22,568 nucleotides of DNA from Candidatus Heimdallarchaeota archaeon (GTDB lineage: Archaea; Asgardarchaeota; Heimdallarchaeia; JABLTI01): the NCBI GenBank assembly GCA_030602675.1, contig JAUVZH010000006.1, positions 1-22,568 of the forward strand. Direction: 5' to 3'. The notes below the pieces were generated by a model. That model was not told where the DNA came from. It saw only the letters and a program-made list of their open reading frames with translations, and did no database searches. The position numbers and the translations under genes were made by a program. Every line of letters begins with the position of its first letter. The first letter of the stretch is position 1. Below are positions 14,814-22,568 of this stretch, one piece after another.

Positions 14814-16628
14814 TTAATTTCTTTCAAAGAAGAATTCTCCGCTTTCTCTTTGCTCTCGATCCAATCGACTTCCTCCTTTGTTAATCCTCGCTCTACCTGT
14901 TTCCACATCACGTCTAAAAGTAATATCGAGTGTTTTCAAGAATTTATTCATTCCTTCTCGTTTTCCAACTGGTCCTACTGTGAATCCTCTTACACCAGGT
15001 TCACCCAGGAATAACATGACACGATCACCAAGAATATCTGCTAATTGCATATCATGTTCTATAGCTATTACTGAAGCATTGTATAGTTTAGCAGCATTCC
15101 GAATAATCCTGGCAACCTTAATTCGCTCTTCTACATCGAGAAAAGCTGCTGGTTCATCTATAAGATAAAGTTCAGCTCTTTTTGATAAGCAAGCACCAAC
15201 AAAAACCCTTTGAAGCTCTCCTCCACTGAGGGTTGAGATTGGTTTATCAAAGAGATGTTCAATACCCAAAGGTTGGTAGAAGGTCTGTTTTAGAATTTGT
15301 TCACCTGTATATCTTCCAGAATAATTAGTTATGAATTCATTTACTGTACCATCATAATCTCGAGTAATGAATTGAGGTTTGTAGGAAACTCTAGCCATAA
15401 CATCAGCTGAACCACGATTAGGTTTTAGAACACCTGCAAGCATTTTAACGAAAGTAGATTTTCCTGTTCCATTTTCACCAATTATCACCAATGTTTCTCC
15501 CTTGTGCACTTGGCCTGCTGAAACCTTTAATCTGAATTTGTCAAAACTTTTCCATAATGTAGTGAACTTAACATAAACGGGAACAGTGTCCCATTTTCGT
15601 TCCCTTACGACGCGCAAGAAAGAAATAGCTTTACTTCGGAATGTGATGTTTTCTTCCTTCAAGAAACCAGTCAAATAAGCATTAATACCTCCCTTTACAC
15701 CTTTAACACCGGAAACAACACCAAAAGCATGTGGTGTTCCCCATAAAGCTTGAATTTGATCACTAAGATAATCGAGGATGGCTATATCATGTTCTACTAC
15801 TAGAACAGACTTATTTTCTGCAGCTAGCTTATGAAAGAGCTTTGCTAGCTTTAATCGTTGTTTAATATCTAGAAAATTGCCAGGTTCATCAATAAGATAA
15901 ACATCAGCTTTCTTCATTAATGCCAATGCAATAGCAAATCTTTGCCTTTCTCCACCAGATAGTTGAGTGAATTCTTTTTCTAAAATATTTTCTAATTGTA
16001 ATTCCTTTGTTAGGGTACGCTTCTTCCCTAGCTCATCATTATTATCAAAAATCTCATCTATTATTCCTTTTTCTTCTAAGAACTTTGTTAAGACTTGTTC
16101 TTTGTAAGAAATCTTCACTCTCTTTTGCATCAATGATCTGAAATAGGCTTTATGTACAGAGAGATCTATATGTGAGAGAACATATTTCAAATTCAAATCT
16201 TTGCGTAAATATTCTCCACCATTTGGAATAAGTCTACCTGCAAGAATGTCCATAACAGTAGTCTTTCCTATACCATTAGCACCAATTAAACCTGAAACTT
16301 TTCCCTTAGCCATAAATGGTAAACCATAAAGTCGAAATGAGTTTTCATCAAATTGATGGATGGGTTGATCTTTTAGCTCTACAGGTAAACCAACCATTGC
16401 AATCGCATGTGTTGGACATTTATTAACGCAAATACCACAAGCGATACATTTCTTACTATTAATTCGGGCTTTCTTGGTTACTTTATCCGGATAAATAACT
16501 TTCGTTTTTTTATTTAACGGGCAAATCTTAATACATACATGTCCACAAGTTGCTGGTTGACAACGATCTAAATTAACAATAGGTATCCTTGTCTTTGTTT
16601 TTCTTTTGCTCAGAGCATCATCGGACAT
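14814..16628 (-). CDS. abce1: Ribosome-recycling ATPase ABCE1 (RNase L inhibitor homologue)
   Basis: ABCE1 splits ribosomes into subunits after termination, working with Pelota/aRF1. The N-terminal domain binds two [4Fe-4S] clusters through C23-x4-C28-x3-C32-x3-C36 and C61-x2-C64-x2-C67-x3-C71 (numbered from the chosen ATG). NBD1 has Walker A GANGIGKTT (116-124), signature LSGGERQR (~223) and Walker B VYLIDEP (E248). NBD2 has Walker A GENGTGKST, signature LSGGELQR and Walker B LYLIDEP. The hinge and C-terminal regions are complete, and the 604-aa length is normal for archaeal ABCE1. A TTG four codons earlier is an alternative start; neither has a strong Shine-Dalgarno. It is divergent from the GNAT gene and upstream of tyrS, pairing two translation functions. 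Confidence 0.97.
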   Translation of the reverse strand: MSDDALSKRKTKTRIPIVNLDRCQPATCGHVCIKICPLNKKTKVIYPDKVTKKARINSKKCIACGICVNKCPTHAIAMVGLPVELKDQPIHQFDENSFRLYGLPFMAKGKVSGLIGANGIGKTTVMDILAGRLIPNGGEYLRKDLNLKYVLSHIDLSVHKAYFRSLMQKRVKISYKEQVLTKFLEEKGIIDEIFDNNDELGKKRTLTKELQLENILEKEFTQLSGGERQRFAIALALMKKADVYLIDEPGNFLDIKQRLKLAKLFHKLAAENKSVLVVEHDIAILDYLSDQIQALWGTPHAFGVVSGVKGVKGGINAYLTGFLKEENITFRSKAISFLRVVRERKWDTVPVYVKFTTLWKSFDKFRLKVSAGQVHKGETLVIIGENGTGKSTFVKMLAGVLKPNRGSADVMARVSYKPQFITRDYDGTVNEFITNYSGRYTGEQILKQTFYQPLGIEHLFDKPISTLSGGELQRVFVGACLSKRAELYLIDEPAAFLDVEERIKVARIIRNAAKLYNASVIAIEHDMQLADILGDRVMLFLGEPGVRGFTVGPVGKREGMNKFLKTLDITFRRDVETGRARINKGGSRLDREQRESGEFFFERN

Positions 16629-16750
16629 GTATAAAACCAAATGTGAGTTTCTAAAAATAGCAATTAAGTGCTTGTATGAATCTTTGAATGATTGCTTTTA
16701 ATTCTTTGTCTGATGTGAATTGTTAAATTTCTATATGTGAAATAATAATT

Positions 16751-17218
16751 ATGTCATTCTCATTAAGACTAGCAACCAAAGAGGATATACCTCAATTAAT
16801 TGAACTTCGAATAGAATTCTTGAAAGAAGTTCAAGTAGATGCTCCAAATGATATGATGGATGAATATCATGAACATCTCAACAAATACTTTCTAAAACAT
16901 ATGAATAATGAAACATTTCTAGCATGGTTAGCTGAAGATGAAACTAAAACAATCATTGCCACAAGTGGCTTAGCTATAATAGAAAAACCACCACAACTTT
17001 GGAACTTAACAGGTAAAGAAACCTATATCATGAACATGTTTACGAAACCCGAATGGCGTAAACAAGGTATTGGTTCTGCACTTTTAGAGAAAATGCTTGA
17101 AGAATCTAAAGCTAGAGACATATCCCAAGTGTATTTATATGCTACGCCTATTGGGAGAGCGTTATATGAAAAATATGGATTTAAGCAAAGTGAACATTCA
17201 ATGTTTCTTCGGTTGTAA
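16751..17218 (+). CDS. GNAT family N-acetyltransferase
   Basis: This 155-aa protein fits the GCN5-related acetyltransferase fold. It starts with the typical strand-helix SLRLATKEDIPQLIELRIEFL. The acetyl-CoA pyrophosphate-binding motif A is at about residues 93-115 (MFTKPEWRKQGIGSALLEKML; Q/RxxGxG/A present as KQGIGSA). It ends with the motif B region VYLYATPIGRALYEKYGFKQ. Acceptor substrate is unknown; small molecules, peptides or antibiotics are all possible. The ATG at 16751 has only a weak GTGA upstream. It is divergent from abce1 and convergent with the DUF1295 gene, with stops 18 bp apart. Confidence 0.88.
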   Translation: MSFSLRLATKEDIPQLIELRIEFLKEVQVDAPNDMMDEYHEHLNKYFLKHMNNETFLAWLAEDETKTIIATSGLAIIEKPPQLWNLTGKETYIMNMFTKPEWRKQGIGSALLEKMLEESKARDISQVYLYATPIGRALYEKYGFKQSEHSMFLRL

Positions 17219-17228
17219 AGAAAAGAAA

Positions 17229-17243
17229 GGAATTTTTCATTCC
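17229..17243. terminator. Short hairpin between convergent genes
   Basis: GGAAT-TTTTC-ATTCC overlaps the stop of the DUF1295 gene. On the minus strand it is followed by TTTCTTTTC, so it may terminate that transcript; it also lies just past the GNAT stop. Only a 5-bp stem supports this. Confidence 0.35.
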
Positions 17244-18160
17244 CTAGGAAACCAAGGAATGAACATTGATACTCTTCTTTTATAATCAGCATAGCCAGGT
17301 CTTTTTGCTAATTGCTTTTTCTCGATTAATGGAATGCTGATGAATAAGAACAGTATAACCATTGCTATTGGTCCAGCTATTGTCCACCACCAACTTGGAT
17401 CTGCTGCAAGCGCAAAGAATAATAGCCCCCACCAAAAGCTTACTTCAGCAAAATAATTAGGATGACGACAGGTTGCCCAAAGACCTACATCCATAACTTT
17501 CTTGGAATCACCACTTACTTTACTAAATATCTTCATTTGTTCATCAGCAATGAACTCGTACCAAACTGCTCCAATGGTTATAATCATAGCAATTGAATCT
17601 AACCAGTTAATTGATGCTGAGCTTAAAACCATTGCAGGATATAATGCTATACATCCTAAATAGACAATTAATGTGGGCATCATTTCTAAACCAGTAAATG
17701 CAATTAACCAGAATGTCTTTGGATTATCTTCGCGGTATTTAACATAGCGCCAATCTTCATGATGTAAACCTTTCCAACCTCTAACCCAGTTAAGAGTTAA
17801 CCTTACACCCCAAAAGGCGACACAACCAATAATAATCATCTGTCTTATAGGATTTGCACTTGCTGCTTGGGGAAGGAACATCCAATATACAGCAATTACA
17901 ATGGGTTGAATACTCCAGTATGGATCATAAAAACTAACATTATTGAAAATAACACTGAAAATGAATATTACTATTGTAGCACCAACATCAGCAACTAAGG
18001 TAATCCATAACGGATGCCAAGCTAAAATAGTTAATCCATAACCAATCCCAAAAGCTGCTCCAATAGCTATAGCATAAGCAAATATTACAAGAGCTAATGC
18101 TACCAGAAACTTTCCAAAATTATACTTACTAGATTCTTCTATAGTTGTTATTTCTGCCAT
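17237..18160 (-). CDS. DUF1295 family membrane protein (steroid 5-alpha-reductase / ICMT-like)
   Basis: The 307-aa polytopic protein has about eight hydrophobic segments (for example ~18-45, 50-72, 85-97, 106-120, 150-175, 185-200, 246-262 and 266-284). It carries DUF1295 signatures: NVSFYDPYWSI, VRGWKGLHHEDWRY, a cytoplasmic loop with MDVGLWATCRHPNYFAE and WWG, and a C-terminal PGYADYKRRVSMFIPW. The RHPNYF-E motif is shared with isoprenylcysteine methyltransferases and steroid reductases that bind SAM or NADPH plus a lipid. A lipid- or isoprenoid-modifying role is likely, but the reaction is unknown. The ATG at 18160 has GGAG 13 nt upstream. The gene is divergent from the CoA operon, across a 159-bp gap. 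Confidence 0.88.
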   Translation of the reverse strand: MAEITTIEESSKYNFGKFLVALALVIFAYAIAIGAAFGIGYGLTILAWHPLWITLVADVGATIVIFIFSVIFNNVSFYDPYWSIQPIVIAVYWMFLPQAASANPIRQMIIIGCVAFWGVRLTLNWVRGWKGLHHEDWRYVKYREDNPKTFWLIAFTGLEMMPTLIVYLGCIALYPAMVLSSASINWLDSIAMIITIGAVWYEFIADEQMKIFSKVSGDSKKVMDVGLWATCRHPNYFAEVSFWWGLLFFALAADPSWWWTIAGPIAMVILFLFISIPLIEKKQLAKRPGYADYKRRVSMFIPWFPRE

Positions 18161-18266
18161 TGTTGACTTAACTCTCCTGTTTGAGTTTAATCACTAATCA
18201 TTAGGAATAGATACAATTATTCTTTCACTACAAGCATATAGATGTTAAAATTTTTCTAGTTAAAAA

Positions 18267-18290
18267 GATTTAGAAGTAATTTCTTAAATC
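18267..18290 (+). promoter_or_regulatory. Bulged dyad upstream of the CoA operon
   Basis: GATTTA-GAA (18267-18275) pairs with TTC-T-TAAATC (18281-18290), a 9-bp stem with one bulged T and a 5-nt loop. It ends 29 nt before the pantoate kinase ATG. That is near where a promoter core or the leader would be, so it could be an operator or leader hairpin. No known motif is matched. Confidence 0.3.
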
Positions 18291-18319
18291 TAAATACATT
18301 TCAGAATAATAGAAAAATT

Positions 18320-19234
18320 ATGGTAATAAGAAAATCGAGCATATGGGCTGTACCAGCACATATCACTGGTGTATTTCAAATAATTGAACATGAAAATCCT
18401 TTATTGATGGGTTCACGTGGTGCTGGAATTTCTCTCTCTAATCGTATTAGAACACTTGTAAAATATGATGAATCTTCAAAGAAGCAGATTAGAGTTCTCT
18501 ACAATGATCAAGAGATTGATGGTAAAGTAAGTAAAGTTGTTGCAAATAATTTTGGGAAGTATTTCGAAAAATCATCCCTAATAATTAAGCATAAGAGCGA
18601 TTTTCCTATTCAAGCGGGTTATGGAACGAGTGGTGCAGGTGCTATTGGAACAGCTTTGGCATTAAATGAGATTTTTGATACTAAGAAATCAAATCAAGAA
18701 TTAGGTCAAATGGCTCATGTTGCTGAGGTTTCCTGTAGAACTGGTCTTGGTGATGTAATAGCACAAATGTTAGGGAACGCAGAAATTCGGTTAAAACCTG
18801 GAGCACCAGGAATTGGTGTAATAAAACTACTTGATTGGCCAAACGAGGAAATGATATTAACGGCCACTTTGGGTAAGCTTTCAACCAAAGAAATAATCAC
18901 TAATGAAGAAATGATAAACAGAATAAATACCAATTCCGAAAAGCTTTTAGCTGATTTAGAACAAAATCCAACTTTAGATGAATTTCTCAGAGTTAGCTAT
19001 GAGTTCGCAAATAAAACGGGATTAATGACAGGTAAGTTAAAAAAATTAATCGAATATCTACGAGAGGATGAATTTCGAGCAAACATGGTTATGTTAGGTG
19101 AATCATTATTTGTAATCGGGGATATTTACGATTTGGAAGAATGTAGTAGCATCATTGATAATTATGACCCAAATGCTAAAATTTGGATTAATGCTTTAGC
19201 TAATGTAGGTCCAATAAAAGTAGCAGTTTGGTAG
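18320..19234 (+). CDS. Pantoate kinase (PoK), GHMP family
   Basis: PoK phosphorylates pantoate to 4-phosphopantoate with ATP, the archaeal replacement for pantothenate kinase logic in CoA synthesis. The 304-aa product has the N-terminal substrate region VPAHITGVFQI with SRGAGISLS. The GHMP ATP-binding loop is PIQAGYGTSGAGAIGTALALN (residues 96-116), and AHVAEVSCRTGLGDVIAQ (132-149) is characteristic of the archaeal COG1829 group. The following gene is its pathway partner, phosphopantothenate synthetase, 13 nt downstream, which strongly supports the assignment over other GHMP kinases. The ATG at 18320 lacks a clear Shine-Dalgarno, consistent with a first gene of an operon on a short-leader message. 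It is the first gene of the five-gene CoA-precursor cluster. Confidence 0.93.
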   Translation: MVIRKSSIWAVPAHITGVFQIIEHENPLLMGSRGAGISLSNRIRTLVKYDESSKKQIRVLYNDQEIDGKVSKVVANNFGKYFEKSSLIIKHKSDFPIQAGYGTSGAGAIGTALALNEIFDTKKSNQELGQMAHVAEVSCRTGLGDVIAQMLGNAEIRLKPGAPGIGVIKLLDWPNEEMILTATLGKLSTKEIITNEEMINRINTNSEKLLADLEQNPTLDEFLRVSYEFANKTGLMTGKLKKLIEYLREDEFRANMVMLGESLFVIGDIYDLEECSSIIDNYDPNAKIWINALANVGPIKVAVW

Positions 19235-19247
19235 TTACACTTGAATT

Positions 19248-20039
19248 ATGGTGAGATTTTTGACTGAAATACCAGAAGATCATCCTCGATTTTTATCATT
19301 AAAAGAGAGACATGCAATAATTGACGGTATGCATCAAAAGATTGTTGCAGAGGCAGGTTTAATTGCTCATGGAAGAGGGGAAGCATTCGATTATATTTTG
19401 GGTGAAGAAACCCCTGAATACGCTTTGATTCAAGAAGAAGCTGCTGTTGCTATCCTTCTATTAGCTAAGCATCCAGTAATTTCTGTAAATGGTAATGTAG
19501 CTGTTTTATGTCCTAAAGAATTAGTTCAGCTTGCGGAAAAAACCTCTGCAAAACTCGAAGTAAATCTTTTTTACCGTACTAAAGAGCGAGAGAAAAATAT
19601 TGAATCTGTTCTAAAGAATGCTGGTGCTAAAGAAGTTCTTGGAGTACATTTAGGTGATCGAGCTAAAAATATCCCTGAAATAACCCATAAAAGAAGAATA
19701 GTAGATCCGAATGGGATTTTCCTGGCTGATGTTGTTTTTGTTCCATTGGAAGATGGTGATAGAACAACGGCTCTAAGGAAAATGGGAAAAACAGTCATAA
19801 GTGTTGATTTAAATCCAATGTCAAGAACGTCTGTTTGGAGTAATGTAACGATAGTAAATCATGTAAGAAGAGCTACTCAAGAGATGCTTAAAATAGTTGA
19901 TGATTTGACTAAGAAATCCAAAGAAGAGTTAGAGACTATTATTGAGAATTATGATAACAGTAATTTGCTTCAAGAAAGCGTTAGATTTATGTCTGATAGA
20001 CTAATCAAATTAGCTCAGAAACAGCTCAAGGAAGGATAG
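19248..20039 (+). CDS. 4-Phosphopantoate--beta-alanine ligase (phosphopantothenate synthetase, PPS)
   Basis: PPS joins 4-phosphopantoate and beta-alanine with ATP to give 4'-phosphopantothenate. The 263-aa protein matches the archaea-specific DUF137 family. It starts with IPEDHPRFLSLKERHAII, then has GLIAHGRGEAFDYILGE, VNGNVAVLCPKELV, EVLGVHLGDRAKNIPEI, FVPLEDGDRTTALRKMGK and the SVDLNPMSRTS segment (nucleotide and substrate sites in the characterised Thermococcus enzyme). It is flanked by pantoate kinase and panB, with 2 nt before panB, indicating one transcript. The ATG at 19248 has no obvious Shine-Dalgarno; the adjacent GTG at 19251 is an alternative. PPS is dimeric and cytosolic in characterised archaea. 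Confidence 0.95.
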   Translation: MVRFLTEIPEDHPRFLSLKERHAIIDGMHQKIVAEAGLIAHGRGEAFDYILGEETPEYALIQEEAAVAILLLAKHPVISVNGNVAVLCPKELVQLAEKTSAKLEVNLFYRTKEREKNIESVLKNAGAKEVLGVHLGDRAKNIPEITHKRRIVDPNGIFLADVVFVPLEDGDRTTALRKMGKTVISVDLNPMSRTSVWSNVTIVNHVRRATQEMLKIVDDLTKKSKEELETIIENYDNSNLLQESVRFMSDRLIKLAQKQLKEG

Positions 20040-20041
20040 TC

Positions 20042-20857
20042 ATGACAAAAATAACAGCATTTGATATACAAAAAATGAAAAAAACTGGTAAAAAAATCTC
20101 CATGTTGACTGCTTATGATTATAGCATGGCAATAATATTTGACGAAGCAAAAATAGATATTTTACTTGTTGGCGATACAATGGGTCAAATCATTTACGGT
20201 GCTGATACAACTTTAGAAGTTACATTAGATATGTCTATTAATCATTGTCAAGCAGTTACCAGGGGTGCTAAGAATTATAGTTTGGTTATTGGTGATATGC
20301 CATTCTTAAGCTATGGATTGACAATTGATGAAACAGTTGCAAATGCTGGTAAGCTAATAAAACAAGGTCATGCTGAAGCTGTGAAATTAGAGGGTGCAAG
20401 TGAAACACGACTAAAAGAAATCCAAGCTATGGTTGATATAGGAATCCCCGTACAAGGGCACATTGGATTAATCCCACAATCAGCATACAAATTAGGTGGT
20501 TACAAGGTTCAAGGAAAACCCGAATCTTTCTATACTGAAGATGAATTAATCCAACAAGCAAAAAGCTTAGAAGAAGCTGGTTGTTTTTCAATTATATTAG
20601 AAGCAATACCTCAAGATGTTGCAAAAAAGATAACCAAAGTTCTAAAGATTCCGACAATAGGTATTGGAGCTGGTCCACATTGTGATGGACAAGTTTTAGT
20701 TTGCTATGACATGCTAGGTTGCACTTCTGGACATAAACCTAAATTTGTAAAGACATACGCCAACCTTCGCAAGATTATTTTAAAAGCAGCTAAAGATTAT
20801 GCTAAGGAAGTTGAGGAAGGCGAATATCCCACATTAGAATACTCTTATGGAGGTTGA
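20042..20857 (+). CDS. panB: 3-Methyl-2-oxobutanoate hydroxymethyltransferase (KPHMT)
   Basis: PanB transfers a hydroxymethyl group from methylene-tetrahydrofolate or a pterin analogue to 2-oxoisovalerate, giving ketopantoate. The (beta/alpha)8 enzyme shows MLTAYDYSMA (21-30), the Mg2+-binding LLVGDTMGQIIYG (Asp45), VIGDMPFLSY (Asp85), AVKLEG (Lys117, Glu119), GHIGLIPQSAYKLGGYKVQGK and the catalytic-base region LEAIP (Glu187), then GIGAGPHCDGQVLVCYDMLG. At 271 aa it is full length. The ATG at 20042 follows GGAAGGA directly after the PPS gene. Its stop (20855-20857) lies within the spacer between the Shine-Dalgarno and TTG of panE, so translation may be coupled. Confidence 0.97.
   Translation: MTKITAFDIQKMKKTGKKISMLTAYDYSMAIIFDEAKIDILLVGDTMGQIIYGADTTLEVTLDMSINHCQAVTRGAKNYSLVIGDMPFLSYGLTIDETVANAGKLIKQGHAEAVKLEGASETRLKEIQAMVDIGIPVQGHIGLIPQSAYKLGGYKVQGKPESFYTEDELIQQAKSLEEAGCFSIILEAIPQDVAKKITKVLKIPTIGIGAGPHCDGQVLVCYDMLGCTSGHKPKFVKTYANLRKIILKAAKDYAKEVEEGEYPTLEYSYGG
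20849..20854 (+). promoter_or_regulatory. Shine-Dalgarno deciding the panE start
   Basis: GGAGGT, inside the last codons of panB, sits 7 nt before TTG at 20862. It overlaps the alternative upstream ATG at 20847, which therefore cannot use it. This places the panE start at 20862. Confidence 0.7.
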
Positions 20858-20861
20858 ATTT

Positions 20862-21797
20862 TTGATTCTAGTAATGGGGAGTGGTAGTGTAGGCAGTCTT
20901 TTTGGTGGTTTGGTAGCTGCCAAAAAACATGAGGTAATACTATTTGGTAGAAAAGCTCATGTTGACAAGATAAATAGCGATTCATTAAAGATTCAAGGTT
21001 TAATAAATCAAGATGTTAAAATCGCTGCTTTTGATAAGGTAGAAAAAGTAAAACAATATCTGATAGAATCAGAGAAATCTCTAGAGTATGTGCTATTTAC
21101 TACTAAAGCACATCAAACTGAACGAGCTGCGAAACAGATACAGGATCTCATCCTTCCTGAAGTTACGATTGTTTCAATACAAAATGGTCTTGGACCTGAG
21201 GATATTTTAAAAGGAATTTTCAGTAAAAATATTGTTTTAAGAGTAGTAACATCTATTGGTGTTTGTCGACCTGAACCAGGAGTCGTTGATTTTACAGGGG
21301 ATGGGAAAACACTTGTTGGATATAATTCGTTAGAAGAAAAAATTCCAGCGGAAAGACTTGTATCTATTCTGAAAGAATCTGATGTTAATTCTTTTCTCGA
21401 AGATAATATTTTGGGTGCTGTCTTTTCTAAAACAATTGTTAATTGTGCATTAAATCCTTTGACAGCAATTCACAATGTAAAGAATTTTGAAATCTACAAT
21501 CAAAAACCCCTAAGAGAAAAAGCTACATTATTGGCACAAGAGGCCTGGAATGTTGCTAAAAAATTAAATGTTAAATTGACAACTGAAAATCCAATAGAAT
21601 TTACATTTGAAATCATTAAGAAAACAGGTGAAAATTATAGTTCTATGCTATCTGACATTCGAAATAAACGAAAGACAGAAATTGACTATATTAATGGACG
21701 AATAGTAACACTAGGTTTAGAACATAATGTTGAAGTAGTCCATAATCAAGAGATTTACAACGAAATTTTATCATTGGAAAAATCGTTTCTTGAATGA
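20862..21797 (+). CDS. panE: 2-Dehydropantoate 2-reductase (ketopantoate reductase)
   Basis: PanE reduces ketopantoate to pantoate with NADPH. With the TTG at 20862 the protein starts MILVMGSGSVGSLFGGLVAA, placing the GxGxxG Rossmann loop at the very N terminus as in the family. Further motifs are LFTTKAHQT, VSIQNGLGPED (cofactor and substrate region), SKTIVNCALNPLTAIHN (catalytic Lys and substrate-binding Asn) and, in the helical C-terminal domain, SSMLSDIRNKRKTEIDYINGRIV, the conserved S-SM-D-R-TEID-INGxI signature. Length is 311 aa. An ATG 15 bases earlier overlaps panB by 11 nt but has no usable Shine-Dalgarno. The aspartate decarboxylase-like gene follows after 22 nt. Confidence 0.95.
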   Translation: MILVMGSGSVGSLFGGLVAAKKHEVILFGRKAHVDKINSDSLKIQGLINQDVKIAAFDKVEKVKQYLIESEKSLEYVLFTTKAHQTERAAKQIQDLILPEVTIVSIQNGLGPEDILKGIFSKNIVLRVVTSIGVCRPEPGVVDFTGDGKTLVGYNSLEEKIPAERLVSILKESDVNSFLEDNILGAVFSKTIVNCALNPLTAIHNVKNFEIYNQKPLREKATLLAQEAWNVAKKLNVKLTTENPIEFTFEIIKKTGENYSSMLSDIRNKRKTEIDYINGRIVTLGLEHNVEVVHNQEIYNEILSLEKSFLE

Positions 21798-21819
21798 AAT
21801 TAATTTAGGTGCAAGAAAA

Positions 21820-22568
21820 ATGAGTTACTTAAAAGAGGAGAAAACTACTGCTGATTTGTTTAAAGAACTTCGAGTACTACTAGGTGAGGAAGCTTCATAT
21901 AATCAAGTTTTAAGTTCGATGTGTACTCTGCCACCAGACATTGCCAGAGAGATTGCATCTAAATATGCAGCAATAAACTTAGGAGATCCAGGATTATTTC
22001 CTCAAACCGTACAACTAGAAAAAGATGTTCTTGATCATCTTTCGAAGTTAGTTAATGCACCAGTTAATTGGAGTGGAACGATTACATCAGGTGGTAGTGA
22101 ATCTAATTTAATAGGTTGTTGGGTTGCACGCAATTGGAGTAGAAAAGTTAAGGGTATTAATAGTGGCAAAATAATTTTTCCAAAATCAGCTCATGTTTCT
22201 TTTGAAAAAGCTGCAGATATTCTAAACTTAAATTCTGATTGGGTTTCATTAACAGAAAATTAACAAGCTGACATTGAAGCAGAAAAGCAATCAATTGATG
22301 AGAATACAGTTGGAATAGTTGGTATTGCAGGTTCAACTGGAACAGGTATATGTGATGATATCAAAGCATTAAGTGATTTAGCTATTGATCATGAATTATT
22401 CCTACATGTAGATGCTGCTTATGGAGGGACAATTTTTCCATATCTTGATAAATTAGGTTATAATTCACCTTCATTTGGTTTTGAAAATGAAGGTGTAATG
22501 AGTGTTTCTTTGGATACACATAAAATTCTAGGGAGCTTAATTCCTGGTGGTTCTATCATACTTCGTTC
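21820..22568 (+). pseudogene. mfnA: MfnA-type aspartate (tyrosine) decarboxylase, interrupted by an in-frame TAA; 3' end beyond the window
   Basis: MfnA-family PLP enzymes decarboxylate L-aspartate to beta-alanine (or tyrosine to tyramine in methanogens). Here, next to PPS, aspartate decarboxylase is the logical role. The ATG at 21820 follows TAGGTG. Residues 1-147 hold SSMCTLPPDIAREIASKY, NLGDPGLFPQT and ITSGGSESNLIGCWVAR (PLP phosphate site). Codon 148 is TAA (22261-22263). The same frame then continues without a break through ENTVGIVGIAGSTGTG, HVDAAYGG (PLP Asp) and SVSLDTHKILG (Schiff-base Lys, codon 22522-22524) to the window edge. In homologues this position is commonly an aromatic residue (pattern TEDYxVD), so one base change from TAT or TAC explains the stop. 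A sequencing or assembly error is equally possible; programmed readthrough is less likely. Confidence 0.85.

Noticed and set aside
20847..20861. ATG at 20847 as the panE start
   Set aside because: It lies 2 nt before the GGAGGT that perfectly serves the TTG at 20862, and it would put extra residues before the N-terminal Rossmann strand.
22261..22263. TAA read as a sense codon (alternative genetic code or recoding)
   Set aside because: Other genes in the window, such as gatD, gatE, rpS13 and tyrS, end normally at TAA, and pyrrolysine uses TAG. A point mutation or sequence error is simpler.
1..22568. CRISPR array, insertion sequence, prophage or integrase
   Set aside because: No regularly spaced repeats, transposase or recombinase motifs or terminal inverted repeats were found; the genes are almost all housekeeping.

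Overview
This AT-rich window is archaeal chromosome. The evidence is the archaeal glutamyl-tRNA amidotransferase GatD/GatE, the archaeal order rpS13-rpS4-rpS11, ABCE1/RLI, an archaeal-type TyrRS, and the archaea-specific pantoate kinase / phosphopantothenate synthetase pair. A 7-TM protein with a C-terminal longin/roadblock-like domain resembles proteins common in Asgard archaea. I infer an Asgard-like lineage with moderate confidence, because no rRNA or dedicated marker is present. Several genes start with TTG or GTG behind good Shine-Dalgarno sites.

Layout. Positions 1-4156 hold a cut-off zinc-ribbon gene, a small helical protein and gatD on the minus strand, with gatE divergent on plus; GatDE makes Gln-tRNA(Gln). 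Positions 4167-6935 hold three small uncharacterised minus-strand genes (winged helix, one-TM protein, helical protein). They face the 7-TM/longin-like gene across a promoter whose TATA-like core is bracketed by a perfect 7-bp inverted repeat. Positions 7166-9001 are a translation operon: rpS13, rpS4 with a long charged tail, rpS11 and a four-CxxC zinc ribbon. It ends in a hairpin/T-tract instead of continuing into rpoD. Positions 9054-13481 hold metabolic genes in alternating orientation: a class I aminotransferase, a fumarylacetoacetate hydrolase-family protein, a cytosolic gamma-glutamyltransferase and a VOC protein. Positions 13503-16628 carry abce1 followed by tyrS. Next come a GNAT acetyltransferase and a DUF1295 membrane protein.

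Positions 18320-22568 form a tight CoA-precursor operon: pantoate kinase, phosphopantothenate synthetase, panB, panE and an MfnA-type aspartate decarboxylase. Together these cover ketoisovalerate plus aspartate to 4'-phosphopantothenate. The last gene has an in-frame TAA at 22261-22263, yet the frame continues with fully conserved decarboxylase sequence, including the PLP lysine, up to the window edge.

No stretch over 300 bases lacks a gene; the longest gap is 6936-7165, which holds promoter-like sequence. I saw no tRNA, rRNA, CRISPR array, insertion sequence or integrase. The strongest leads are the interrupted mfnA, the inverted-repeat promoter at 5587-5624 with its flanking small genes, and the compact CoA operon.
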